39,370 nt of DNA from Actinomadura sp. KC216. Lineage in GTDB: Bacteria > Actinomycetota > Actinomycetes > Streptosporangiales > Streptosporangiaceae. The stretch spans positions 1-39,370 of the forward strand of contig NZ_SMJX01000046.1 of the NCBI RefSeq assembly GCF_004348535.1, written 5' to 3'. Below are positions 9,032 through 16,551 of the stretch, piece after piece (positions within the stretch are counted from its first letter, which is position 1; every line of letters starts with the position of its first letter). The notes beneath the pieces are model-generated. The model made no database searches and was not told where the DNA came from. It worked only from the letters and a program-made list of their open reading frames with translations. The position numbers and the translations under genes are program-made.

Positions 9032-9532
9032 ATGGACATCGACATGATCGTGGAGATCCCGCGAGGATCGCGGAACAAGTACGAGATGGACCACCGGCTC
9101 GGCCGCATCCGGCTGGACCGGATGCTGTTCACCTCGACCCAGTACCCGGCCGACTACGGCTACATCCCGGACACGCTCGCCGAGGACGGCGACCCGCTGG
9201 ACGTGATGGTGCTGCTGGAGGAACCCACCTTCCCCGGCTGCGAGATCACCGTCCGCAGCGTCGGGGTGTTCTGGATGCACGACGAGGGCGGGCCCGACGC
9301 CAAGATCCTCACGGTCCCGGCGCGGGACGTCCGCTACCGCGAGATCCGCGACCTGCGGGACGTGCACGAGCACATCCTCGACGAGATCGGACACTTCTTC
9401 GACATCTACAAGAGCCTGGAACCGGGCAAGGGCTCCGACGTGCGGGGCTGGCAGGACAAGCAGATCGCCGAGCGGACGATCACCGAGGCCGCCGAACGCG
9501 CCAGGAGCAGGCCAGCAGAAACGCCCCGGTGA
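9032..9532 (+). CDS. ppa: Inorganic pyrophosphatase (family I)
   Basis: A soluble family I inorganic pyrophosphatase of 166 residues, the normal bacterial length. It hydrolyses pyrophosphate to two phosphates and so drives nucleic acid and other biosynthesis. The family signature is present (EDGDPLDVMV), with the metal-binding aspartates in DYGYIPD, DGDPLD and DEGGPDAKIL. Tyr and Lys residues of the active site are seen in NKYEMD and DIYKSLEPGK. The ATG at 9032 follows a strong GGGAGGG. Its last 53 bases overlap, on the opposite strand, the 3' end of the small membrane-protein gene of the DUF58 operon, so the two transcripts converge without any spacer. Confidence 0.96.
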   Translation: MDIDMIVEIPRGSRNKYEMDHRLGRIRLDRMLFTSTQYPADYGYIPDTLAEDGDPLDVMVLLEEPTFPGCEITVRSVGVFWMHDEGGPDAKILTVPARDVRYREIRDLRDVHEHILDEIGHFFDIYKSLEPGKGSDVRGWQDKQIAERTITEAAERARSRPAETPR

Positions 9533-9806
9533 GCGCGGCCATCCCGGCCACCACGACGAGCGCGCCGGACGCGTCCGGAAGCACGAGCACGGCCGCGACC
9601 AGCGCGGTGCAGGAGCCGCCGGCGATCAGCGGCGGCAGGTGACGCGCCGCGCCGCCGTGCGCGCCGGCGGCGTCCGCGCCGAGCAGCAGCGCCGTCGCCA
9701 GCAGCCCGGTGGCGGCCGCCGCCGGGACGCCCGGGTCCCACACCGCGCAGGCGGCCACGACAACGGCCGTGGCCGCCGCCGTGGGGCCGGGCCGGAAGCG
9801 GATCAC
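9480..9806 (-). CDS. Small hydrophobic membrane protein, last gene of the DUF58 operon
   Basis: A 108-residue protein with about four membrane segments (AAATAVVVAACAVW, AAAATGLLATALLL, a segment from LIAGG to AAVLVLP, and ALVVVAGMAALTGAFLLAC). I do not recognise the family. The start is GTG at 9806, overlapping the DUF58 stop as GTGA, so translation is almost certainly coupled. The frame runs open far upstream, but only this part has coding character. The stop lies 53 bases inside the convergent ppa gene. As the end gene of a MoxR/DUF58 operon it may be an accessory membrane subunit (inference). Confidence 0.7.
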   Translation of the reverse strand: MIRFRPGPTAAATAVVVAACAVWDPGVPAAAATGLLATALLLGADAAGAHGGAARHLPPLIAGGSCTALVAAVLVLPDASGALVVVAGMAALTGAFLLACSWRVRRPR

Positions 9807-11008
9807 GAGTGCCGCCCCGAGACCCGGTGCCCGAACGACCCGACGACGACGTCCAGCGGTTCGCCGGGCGCCCACGGCACCACGGGCACGCCGAGATCGG
9901 CGAGCCCGTGCCGGAGCGCCCGCCGGTCGAGCCGCCACAGGCGCAGGGACAGCTCCAGGTACTCCGCGCGCCCGCCGCCCGGCGGCTCCCGGTCGAGCGT
10001 GTCGATGACGACGACGGGCGTGCCGCGGCGGCGGAGGTCCTGGACGGTGCGCACCGCGCGGTCGTCGAGCAGCGGCGAGAACACGATCACCAGCGCGCCG
10101 GGCGGCAGTGCCGTCCGGGGCACCCGGCGGAGGTCGGAGGTGGCGCCGCCGCCCGCGTCCCGGGCGTCCATGACGGCCTCGGCGAGCCGGTAGAAGTGGT
10201 GCTCGCCCTGGCCGGGCGCCAGCCAGCGCAGGGCGCCGCCGAACGCGACGATCCCCACCCGGTCGCCGCCGCGCAGGTAGGCCGTCGCCACGGCCGCCGC
10301 GCCGCGCACGGCGCGGTCGATCAGCGTCCCGCCAGGTTCGCCGAGGTCGGTGTAGGCGTCCAGGGCGAGGACCACCTCGGCCTGCCGCTGGTCGGCGCGG
10401 GTCGTGACGTGCAGCCGTCCGCGCAGCCCGCTGGCCTTCCAGTTCACGTCCCGCGCCCGGTCGCCCGGCAGGTAGGGGCGGATGCCGGCGAACTCCGTCC
10501 CGGACCCGGCGGCGCGGGCGGCGTGGTCGCCGAGCCGCCGCAGCAGGTCCACCGGCACGAGCCGGGGACGGACGGGCGGCCCGGCGGGATAGACGCTGAT
10601 CTCGCCGAGCGGCATCGCCGTCCTGGCCTGGCCGGCGCGGTAGCGGCTGCGGCAGTCCACGACGAGCGCGGGCAGCGTGTGGCGGCCCCAGTACCGGGGC
10701 CGCACGGCGAACTCGGCCCGCGCGGTCCCGGCCGCGTGGTCCTCCGTGTAGGCAGTGAGCTCGACGCCGAACGCGGGCACCGGGGCCAGGCGGAGCGCGA
10801 TCTCGTCGACCGGGCCGCCGGCGTCGGCGGCGACGGTGATCTCGATGGCGCCGTCCTCGAAGCACCGCCGGGGGCGCTCCGAGACCCGGACGGCGACGGC
10901 GTCCGGACGCCGCGCGGCGAGGCCCGCGGCGAGCACCCCGACCGGCGGGGCGGCCAGGAGCAGCAGGTTCGGGCGGGACAGCAGCAGCGCCGCCAGGGCC
11001 GCCAGCAC
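9803..11008 (-). CDS. DUF58 domain protein
   Basis: A DUF58 protein, 401 residues from the first usable in-frame start. A membrane region lies near the N-terminus (LAALAALLLSRPNLLLLAAPPVGVLAAGLA). The DUF58 core is near 190-260, with the typical GTEFAGIRPYLPGDRARDVNWKASG, followed by a von Willebrand A-like fold (VVLALDAYTDLGEPGG, VIVFSPLLDD). DUF58 proteins nearly always pair with a MoxR ATPase and are thought to act in assembly or maturation of surface or metal-dependent proteins; the client is unknown. The GTG at 11008 has no ribosome site. The natural start is probably the ATG at 11097, which overlaps the MoxR stop but is now out of frame by one base next to a run of five G (plus strand 11088-11092). 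The intact protein would add about 30 residues (MSPPPAAGSPDALALA-like). Confidence 0.85.
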   Translation of the reverse strand: MLAALAALLLSRPNLLLLAAPPVGVLAAGLAARRPDAVAVRVSERPRRCFEDGAIEITVAADAGGPVDEIALRLAPVPAFGVELTAYTEDHAAGTARAEFAVRPRYWGRHTLPALVVDCRSRYRAGQARTAMPLGEISVYPAGPPVRPRLVPVDLLRRLGDHAARAAGSGTEFAGIRPYLPGDRARDVNWKASGLRGRLHVTTRADQRQAEVVLALDAYTDLGEPGGTLIDRAVRGAAAVATAYLRGGDRVGIVAFGGALRWLAPGQGEHHFYRLAEAVMDARDAGGGATSDLRRVPRTALPPGALVIVFSPLLDDRAVRTVQDLRRRGTPVVVIDTLDREPPGGGRAEYLELSLRLWRLDRRALRHGLADLGVPVVPWAPGEPLDVVVGSFGHRVSGRHS

Positions 11009-11093
11009 GGCGAGCGTGGCGAGGGCGTGCGCGACGGGCGCGGGCCGCCATGCCAGGGCGAGCGCGTCCGGCGAGCCCGCGGCGGGTGGGGGC

Positions 11094-12076
11094 TCATGCG
11101 GGCAGGTCCGCGGCGCGCGGCACGGGGACCCGGCCGAGGATCTCGGTGACGATGTCCTCGCCGCCGACCCCCCGGACCCACATCTCCGGCTGGAGCACGA
11201 GCCGGTGCGCGAGCGCCGGGACCGCGACGGCCTTCACGTCCTCCGGCAGCACGTGATCGCGGTCCGCGAGCAGCGCATGCGCCCGCGCCACCTGGACGAG
11301 CCCCAGCGTCGCCCGCGAGCTCGCCCCGACCGTCACCTTGGAGTGCTCGCGCGTAGCGGCCGAGAGCGCGACCGCGTACCGGACGATCGCCTCGTCGACG
11401 TGCACCCGCTCGACGCACTCGCGCATGGCGAGCACGTCGTGCGGCCCCGCCAGCGTGCGCAGGGCGGGCGGGGCCGCGCCGCGGGCCAGCCGCCGGGAGA
11501 TCATCTCGCTCTCCTGGGCGGAGCTGAGGTAGCCGAGCCGGATCCGCAGCGCGAACCGGTCGAGCTGCGCCTCCGGCAGCGGATAGTGCCCTCGTACTCG
11601 ATCGGGTTGTCGGTGGCCAGCACGATGAAGGGGCGGGGCAGCGGACGGGTCTCCCCGTCCGCGCTGACCTGCCGCTCCTCCATGGCCTCCAGCAGCGCGG
11701 CCTGGGTCTTCGGAGGCGTCCGGTTGATCTCGTCCGCCAGCAGGAACTGCGTGAACACCGGGCCGGGCCGGAACACCACGTCGGACGTGCGGGGATCGTA
11801 GACGGCCGCGCCGGTCAGGTCGGCGGGCAGCATGTCCGGTGTGAACTGGACGCGCGCGAACTCCAGCCCGAGGACGGCGGCGAACGTCCTGGCCAGCAGC
11901 GTCTTGCCGAGCCCCGGCAGGTCCTCGATCAGCACGTGGCCGGACGCGAGGATCCCCGTCATCACCTGCTCGACCGCGGCGCGCTTGCCGACGACGGCCT
12001 TCTCGACCTCATCGAGCACGTCCCGGCAGCGCGCCGCCGCGGCGGCGGGCGAGTCGATCGTCAGTCGTTCGGCCAC
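11094..12076 (-). pseudogene. MoxR-family AAA+ ATPase with a one-base frameshift
   Basis: A MoxR ATPase of about 327 residues if one base is restored. It has Walker A (EDLPGLGKTLLA), Walker B (LLADEINRTPPKTQAALLEAMEE) and sensor 1 (FIVLATDNPIEYEGT), then the lid domain (ISRRLARG, VRYAVALSAATREHSKVTVGASSRAT, DRDHVLPEDVKAVAVPALAHRLV). The reading frame changes near 11581-11588. The expected YPLPEAQLDRFALR is still encoded, but in the next frame, because one base is missing after GAGGGCAC. As read, translation gives a protein cut short after sensor 1. The GTG start at 12076 has GGAGGA upstream and overlaps the preceding gene by 16 bases. Either a real mutation disabling the operon's motor or a sequencing indel. 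Confidence 0.85.
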
Positions 12077-12555
12077 AGTTCCTCCAGTCGGTTCACGACG
12101 GTTCGCAGGCCGGCGAGGTCGGGGCCGGGCGCGGCGGTGCCGGCGGGGCGCGGACGGTCCGGGTCGATGAACGGCCACACGTCGTCGCCGACCAGTTCCC
12201 TGGCCCGCGCGGGTTCGCGGTGGACGTCGACGCCGTGGCGCTCGGCCAGCGCGGCGGCGAACAGCCGCACGAGCAGCGGTCTGGTCACCGAGCCGAAGTG
12301 CCGGGGCGACACCTGCGACCACGACACGGCCTCGCGGACCCGCCGGTACGAGGGGTACTCCCGAAGCTCGTCCGGTTCGTCCGGGGCGCGGGCGGCCCGG
12401 CGGGGCGGGAGCGCGGCGGGCATCGCCGCCCGGGCGGCGACCAGCCCGAGGACCGCCAGCCCGGCCGCCGCGACGACCAGGCCCGCCGTCCCGGCGGCGA
12501 CGTAGGCGGCGGCGAGACCGCACCCGGCGGCCCCCGCGAGCGCGGCGGCCCTCAT
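12061..12555 (-). CDS. Membrane protein of unknown function in the MoxR/DUF58 operon
   Basis: A 164-residue protein. An N-terminal hairpin of two membrane segments (residues about 3-45) is followed by a soluble domain of about 115 residues containing EYPSYRRVREAVSWSQVSPRHFGSVTRPLLVRLFAAALAERHGVD and a Trp-Pro-rich end (DDVWPFIDPDRP, LEELWPND). I do not know a named family, although proteins of this layout sit in this place in many actinomycete DUF58 operons (from memory). The ATG at 12555 overlaps the DUF4129 stop as ATGA. The 3' end overlaps the MoxR start. The soluble part is predicted to face the cytoplasm, where the MoxR ring would act (inference). Confidence 0.75.
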   Translation of the reverse strand: MRAAALAGAAGCGLAAAYVAAGTAGLVVAAAGLAVLGLVAARAAMPAALPPRRAARAPDEPDELREYPSYRRVREAVSWSQVSPRHFGSVTRPLLVRLFAAALAERHGVDVHREPARARELVGDDVWPFIDPDRPRPAGTAAPGPDLAGLRTVVNRLEELWPND

Positions 12556-13397
12556 GCCCGGCTCCGGGCGCGGAGCGACTCCAGCGCGGCCAGCGCCTCC
12601 GCGCGGTGCCGCTCGGTCACCGGGTGGACGCTGTAGCGGGCCTCGCGGAACAGGGCGGTGAGCGTGGCCGCGGCGGCGAGCCCGTCCAGCCCGGAGCCGG
12701 AGGCGCGGGCCAGCACCTCGGCCGGGGTGTCGCTGTCGCGCGGGGCGGCGCCCGCCTCCGCCAGGACGCCCTCCATCGCGGTGTAGCAGGCGATCACGGC
12801 GGCCCGCGCGTCGTCGCCCGCCCGCAGCGCCCGGCTCCCGACCGCGACCGCCTCCTCGAACCGGTCCGGCGGAGGCGGCACGGCGGGGACGGGGAGCCTG
12901 TTCCGGAGGCGCCGGACGACGGCCCAGACCGCCACGGCGGTCACGGCGAGCACGAGGACGGCCGGGACCGCCACCCCGAGGATCGTCACCGGGTCGAACG
13001 GGTCCCACGGCTCCGGCTCCCGCTCCGGCAGCTCCTCCACCCTCGGGAGGATGATCACGGGCTCGGCCTCGGTCCTGGCGAACGCGACGGCCAGCAGCAC
13101 GATCGGCAGCCCCACGACGAGGAGCACGAAGGCCGCCGCCCGGACCTTCGTCCAGCGGGCGAACACCGGCTCGCGCGGCCCGTCGCGGGGCCGGCGTAAG
13201 GCGGCGGCCACCAGCACGGCGGCGACCGCCTCCAGCACCGCGAACGCGATCAGCGACGGCGTCGAGGGCCGGTGCACGGACAGATCCCGCCACAGGTCGG
13301 CGAGCCCTCGCACCCCGAACGCGCCCGCCGCGAGGAGGAGCGCCGCCGCGCCCGCCCTGCCGAACTCCCGGCGGGTCGGCCGGTGGAGGGGAGCCAT
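12552..13397 (-). CDS. DUF4129 domain membrane protein
   Basis: A 281-residue membrane protein, first gene of the MoxR/DUF58 operon. It has segments near residues 13-28 and 45-63, a third around AAAFVLLVVGLPIVLLAVAFA and a fourth around VTILGVAVPAVLVLAVTAVAVWAVV. A C-terminal cytoplasmic DUF4129 region follows (ARAAVIACYTAMEGVLAEAG, DTPAEVLARA, LTALFREARYSVHPVTERHRAEALAAL). DUF4129 proteins often occur with transglutaminase-like and DUF58 proteins; their biochemical role is not established. The ATG at 13397 is chosen by N-terminal sense (MAPLHRPTRREFGRAG). There is no clear ribosome site, and a longer start at 13505 exists but would reach the divergent monooxygenase region. Confidence 0.82.
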   Translation of the reverse strand: MAPLHRPTRREFGRAGAAALLLAAGAFGVRGLADLWRDLSVHRPSTPSLIAFAVLEAVAAVLVAAALRRPRDGPREPVFARWTKVRAAAFVLLVVGLPIVLLAVAFARTEAEPVIILPRVEELPEREPEPWDPFDPVTILGVAVPAVLVLAVTAVAVWAVVRRLRNRLPVPAVPPPPDRFEEAVAVGSRALRAGDDARAAVIACYTAMEGVLAEAGAAPRDSDTPAEVLARASGSGLDGLAAAATLTALFREARYSVHPVTERHRAEALAALESLRARSRA

Positions 13398-13514
13398 ACG
13401 CCATTGTGCGCACGGCCCCGCCCCGGCTTGATCAAGTATGGCCGCCCCCGGCCAGAAGCCGCCGCCCGGCTCGGGGAGGTTTACGGGGACGGGCGGGCGG
13501 CGCACATCTCAGGG

Positions 13515-15071
13515 GTGAGCTCCTGGAGTGACGGCGAACCGGTCGTGATCGTCGGCGCCGGGCCGGTCGGCCTGGTCACCGCGCTGCTGCTGGCCCGGCA
13601 CGGCGTGCCGAGCGTGGTGCTGGAGGCCGCGGCGCGGCGCGACCCGTCCGGGTCCAAGGCCATCTGCTTCCAGCGGGACGTCCTCGACGTCCTCGACCGG
13701 GTCGGCTGCGCCGAGCGGATGATCGCCCGCGGCGTGACCTGGACGACCGGCCGCACCTACTACCGGGACCACGAGCTGTTCTCCGTCACGTTCCCCGAGG
13801 CCGGGCGGAGCGCCGTGCCGCCGTGGCTCAACATCTCGCAGGCGGAGGTCGAGGCGCACCTGCGCGACCTCGCCGACGCCGAGCCGCTCGCCGACGTCCG
13901 GTACGGGCGGCCCGTGACCGGGCTCCGCCAGGACGAGCGCGGCGTTGAGGTGGACGCGGGCGAGCCCGTCCGCGGCACCCACGCGGTCGGCGCGGACGGC
14001 GGGCACAGCACCGTCCGGCGGCTGCTCGGCATCCCCTTCCCCGGGCGCACGTTCGCCGACAGGTTCCTCATCTGCGACATCCGGGCCGAGCTGCCGTTCC
14101 CGAGCGAGCGGCGGTTCTTCTTCGACCCCGAGTGGAACCCCGGGCGGCAGGTCCTCGTCCACCAGTGCCCGGACGGGACGTGGCGCATCGACTGGCAGGT
14201 GCCCGCCGACCACGACCTCGACGCCGAGCGCGCGTCCGGGGCGCTGGACGCCCGCATCCGGAAGATCGTCGGGGACGTCCCGTACGAGGTCGTGTGGTCG
14301 AGCGTGTACCGGTTCCACGAGCGGCGCGCCGCGACGTTCGCGTCCGGCCGCGCGTTCCTCGCCGGGGACGCCGCCCACCTGTACGCGCCGTTCGGCGCCC
14401 GCGGCCTGAACTCGGGCGTGCAGGACGCGGAGAACCTCGCGTGGAAGCTCGCGTTCGTCCGGCGCGGGTGGGCACCTGAGGAGCTGCTGCGCAGCTACGA
14501 CACCGAGCGGCGGGCGGCGGCGGGGGAGAACCTCCGCGTCACGACCCGGACGATGGAGTTCCTCGTCCCGCACACGCCCGGGCAGCGGGCCCGCCGCCTG
14601 GAGCTGCTGGAGAAGGCCAGGGCGGACCCCGGCGCCCACAAGAGCATCGACTCGGGCCGCCTCGCCGAGCCGTTCTGGTACCTGGACTCGCCGCTGACGA
14701 CGCCGTCCGGCCCCCTCGACGGCTTCCCGCGCGAGCCGGGGGCCGTCCGCCCGCCGGTGCCGGGCGTGCTCTGCCAGGACGGCCCGTGCGCGGTGTCCGG
14801 CGAGCCCACCCGGCTGCGGCGCCTGCTCGGCACCGCGTTCGTCGTCCTGACCGCGAAGCGGCACCCGGCGGAGCTCACGACCGATGTCCCGCACCGCGTG
14901 CACGCGCTGGACGACATCGACACCGAAGGCGTTCTGCGGGAGGCGTTGCGGGCCGGGCCGGACACCGTCCACGTCATCCGCCCGGACGGGCACCTCGCCG
15001 GCGTGCTCCCGTCCTACGATCCCGCCGCCGTCGCAGGGGTCCTTGACAGGGCCTGTGGCCGTCCGGTGTAG
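13515..15071 (+). CDS. FAD-dependent aromatic-ring monooxygenase (MhpA/PheA-like group)
   Basis: A class A flavoprotein monooxygenase of 518 residues. The dinucleotide-binding motif VIVGAGPVGLVTALLLARHG lies at the N-terminus. The DG motif GADGGHSTVRRLLGI is near residue 155. The GD motif FLAGDAAHLYAPFGARGLNSGVQDAENLAWKLA is near 285-315. A C-terminal thioredoxin-like extension ending HVIRPDGHLAGVLP matches the phenol-hydroxylase/MhpA type. It probably hydroxylates an aromatic or polyketide substrate using NAD(P)H and oxygen; the substrate is unknown. The start is taken as GTG at 13515. Upstream codons lack coding sense, and the ribosome site is weak. It is divergent from the DUF4129 operon and followed 30 bases later by a methyltransferase. 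Confidence 0.88.
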   Translation: MSSWSDGEPVVIVGAGPVGLVTALLLARHGVPSVVLEAAARRDPSGSKAICFQRDVLDVLDRVGCAERMIARGVTWTTGRTYYRDHELFSVTFPEAGRSAVPPWLNISQAEVEAHLRDLADAEPLADVRYGRPVTGLRQDERGVEVDAGEPVRGTHAVGADGGHSTVRRLLGIPFPGRTFADRFLICDIRAELPFPSERRFFFDPEWNPGRQVLVHQCPDGTWRIDWQVPADHDLDAERASGALDARIRKIVGDVPYEVVWSSVYRFHERRAATFASGRAFLAGDAAHLYAPFGARGLNSGVQDAENLAWKLAFVRRGWAPEELLRSYDTERRAAAGENLRVTTRTMEFLVPHTPGQRARRLELLEKARADPGAHKSIDSGRLAEPFWYLDSPLTTPSGPLDGFPREPGAVRPPVPGVLCQDGPCAVSGEPTRLRRLLGTAFVVLTAKRHPAELTTDVPHRVHALDDIDTEGVLREALRAGPDTVHVIRPDGHLAGVLPSYDPAAVAGVLDRACGRPV

Positions 15072-15101
15072 CGTCGGTCATCCCCGCGAAGGAGGAGCCG
15101 C

Positions 15102-15914
15102 ATGACGACGGACGATGCCGGACGCCCAACCCATATGGACATGGACAGGCCCCTTTCGGCGCGGGTGTGGGACTACTGGCTCGGCGGCAAGGACCACTAC
15201 GAGGTCGACCGGCAGGCCGGGGAGCGGGTCGCGCGGCAGGTGCCGGGAATCGTCGCGGCGGCGCGGACCGACCGGCTGTTCCTCGGCCGCTGCGTCCGGC
15301 ACCTCGCGGGCGAGGAGGGGATCCGCCAGTTCCTCGACATCGGCACCGGGCTGCCGACCGTCGACAACACGCACGAGATCGCGCAGCGGGTCGCGCCGGA
15401 GTCCCGCGTCGTCTACGTCGACAACGACCCGCTCGTGCTCGTCCACGCGCGGGCCCTGCTCACCAGCGCGCCGGGCGGCGCCACCGACTACGTCGACGCG
15501 GACGTCCGCGACCCGGACCGCGTCCTCGCCGAGGCCGCCGCGACCCTGGACCTCGGCAGGCCGGTCGGGCTGATGATGCTCGCCCTGCTCCACCTCATCA
15601 CCGACGACGACGAGGTGCGGAGCATCCTGGCGCGGCTGGTCGGGGCGCTGGCGCCGGGGAGCTTCGTGGCGCTGTCGCACGCCTGCCTGGACGTGGACGC
15701 CACCCGCACCGCCATGAGCGCCTGGAACGAGAGCGGCACCCCGCACCCCATCAAGGCCAGGACCTCCAAGGAGATCGAGGCTCTCTTCGACGGCCTGGAC
15801 CTGCTGGAGCCGGGGGTCGTGTCGTGCTCGCGGTGGCGTCCCGAGCCGAACCCCTGGGGCGAGCCGCAGGAGACCATGACCTTTTGTGGAGTGGCCAGAA
15901 AACTTCCGGGGTGA
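15102..15914 (+). CDS. DUF574 SAM-dependent methyltransferase, copy 1
   Basis: A 270-residue member of the DUF574 (PF04672-type) methyltransferases, abundant in actinomycetes and of unknown substrate. The N-terminus SARVWDYWLGGKDHYEVDR and the SAM-binding motif QFLDIGTGLPTVDNTHE (near residue 77) are diagnostic. YVDNDPLVLVHARALL is the acidic end of strand 2, and GLMMLALLHLITDDDE follows. The end (TFCGVARKLPG) matches the family. A GGAGG lies six bases before the ATG. It lies 30 bases after the flavin monooxygenase, so co-transcription is likely. The methyltransferase may modify the hydroxylated product (inference). A paralogue lies at 30777-31565. Confidence 0.93.
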   Translation: MTTDDAGRPTHMDMDRPLSARVWDYWLGGKDHYEVDRQAGERVARQVPGIVAAARTDRLFLGRCVRHLAGEEGIRQFLDIGTGLPTVDNTHEIAQRVAPESRVVYVDNDPLVLVHARALLTSAPGGATDYVDADVRDPDRVLAEAAATLDLGRPVGLMMLALLHLITDDDEVRSILARLVGALAPGSFVALSHACLDVDATRTAMSAWNESGTPHPIKARTSKEIEALFDGLDLLEPGVVSCSRWRPEPNPWGEPQETMTFCGVARKLPG

Positions 15915-15966
15915 CGGCGTTCGGTGGAGGATCGGGGAACATCCGATCTTCCGTGGAGGCCGTCGC

Positions 15967-16551
15967 GTGGCGCACATCGACCTGGACGACGCCGTCCCCG
16001 GCCTGCCGTCCCTGCTCAGATACCGGCCCGAGACGGCGGGCCCGCTCAGCGCGCTCGCGGAGGCGCTGCTGCGCGGCCCGAGCCCGCTGGAGCGCGGCGA
16101 GCGGGAGCTGATCGCGTCGTACGTGTCGGAGCTGAACGGGTGCCGCTTCTGCGCCGGGTCCCATGGTGCGTGCGCCGCCGCGCAGCTGGACGGCGGTATG
16201 ACGCTCGTCCAGCAGGTCCACGCCGACCCGTCTACAGCGCCCGTCAGCGAGAAGCTCAGGGCCCTGCTCGGGATCGCCGCCGCCGTCCAGCGCGGCGGCC
16301 GGGAGGTCGGCGCCGAGCACATCGCCGCGGCCCGCGCGGCGGGCGCCGGCGACGTCGAGATCCACGACACCGTGCTCGTCGCCGCCGCGTTCTGCATGTA
16401 CAACCGCTACGTGGACGGCCTCGGCACCAGCCTCCCGCCCGACCCGTCCGCCTACGCCCACGCGGCCGAACGCCTCGTCGCCCACGGCTACACGGGCCCG
16501 CGCGGCCCTGGCGGCCCTGGCGGCCCGCCAAGTGATCAGGGGCGGCGGTAG
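15967..16551 (+). CDS. Carboxymuconolactone decarboxylase family (AhpD-like) protein
   Basis: A 194-residue AhpD-like protein. It carries the thiol motif GCRFCAGSHG (CxxCxxxH) in a helix, after ERELIASYVSELN, as in peroxidase-type members that reduce peroxides or protect against alkyl hydroperoxides. The later part (VLVAAAFCMYNRYVDGLGTSLPPD) is also typical of this group. GTG at 15967 is chosen because GGAGG lies seven bases upstream; a longer frame from 15886 adds residues without coding character. The C-terminus is a Gly/Pro-rich tail (GPRGPGGPGGPPSD) encoded by short GGCCCTGGC repeats. It sits 52 bases behind the methyltransferase. Its last 16 bases overlap the convergent glycosyltransferase gene. 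Confidence 0.86.
   Translation: MAHIDLDDAVPGLPSLLRYRPETAGPLSALAEALLRGPSPLERGERELIASYVSELNGCRFCAGSHGACAAAQLDGGMTLVQQVHADPSTAPVSEKLRALLGIAAAVQRGGREVGAEHIAAARAAGAGDVEIHDTVLVAAAFCMYNRYVDGLGTSLPPDPSAYAHAAERLVAHGYTGPRGPGGPGGPPSDQGRR

Noticed and set aside
9480..11051. A 523-codon open frame on the minus strand
   Set aside because: The first 400 codons are a shadow of the DUF58 gene. Only the last 108 residues, from the GTGA overlap, look like a real protein.
16500..16535. GGCCCTGGC short repeats at the end of the AhpD-like gene
   Set aside because: They only encode a low-complexity Gly/Pro tail and do not look like a mobile or regulatory element.
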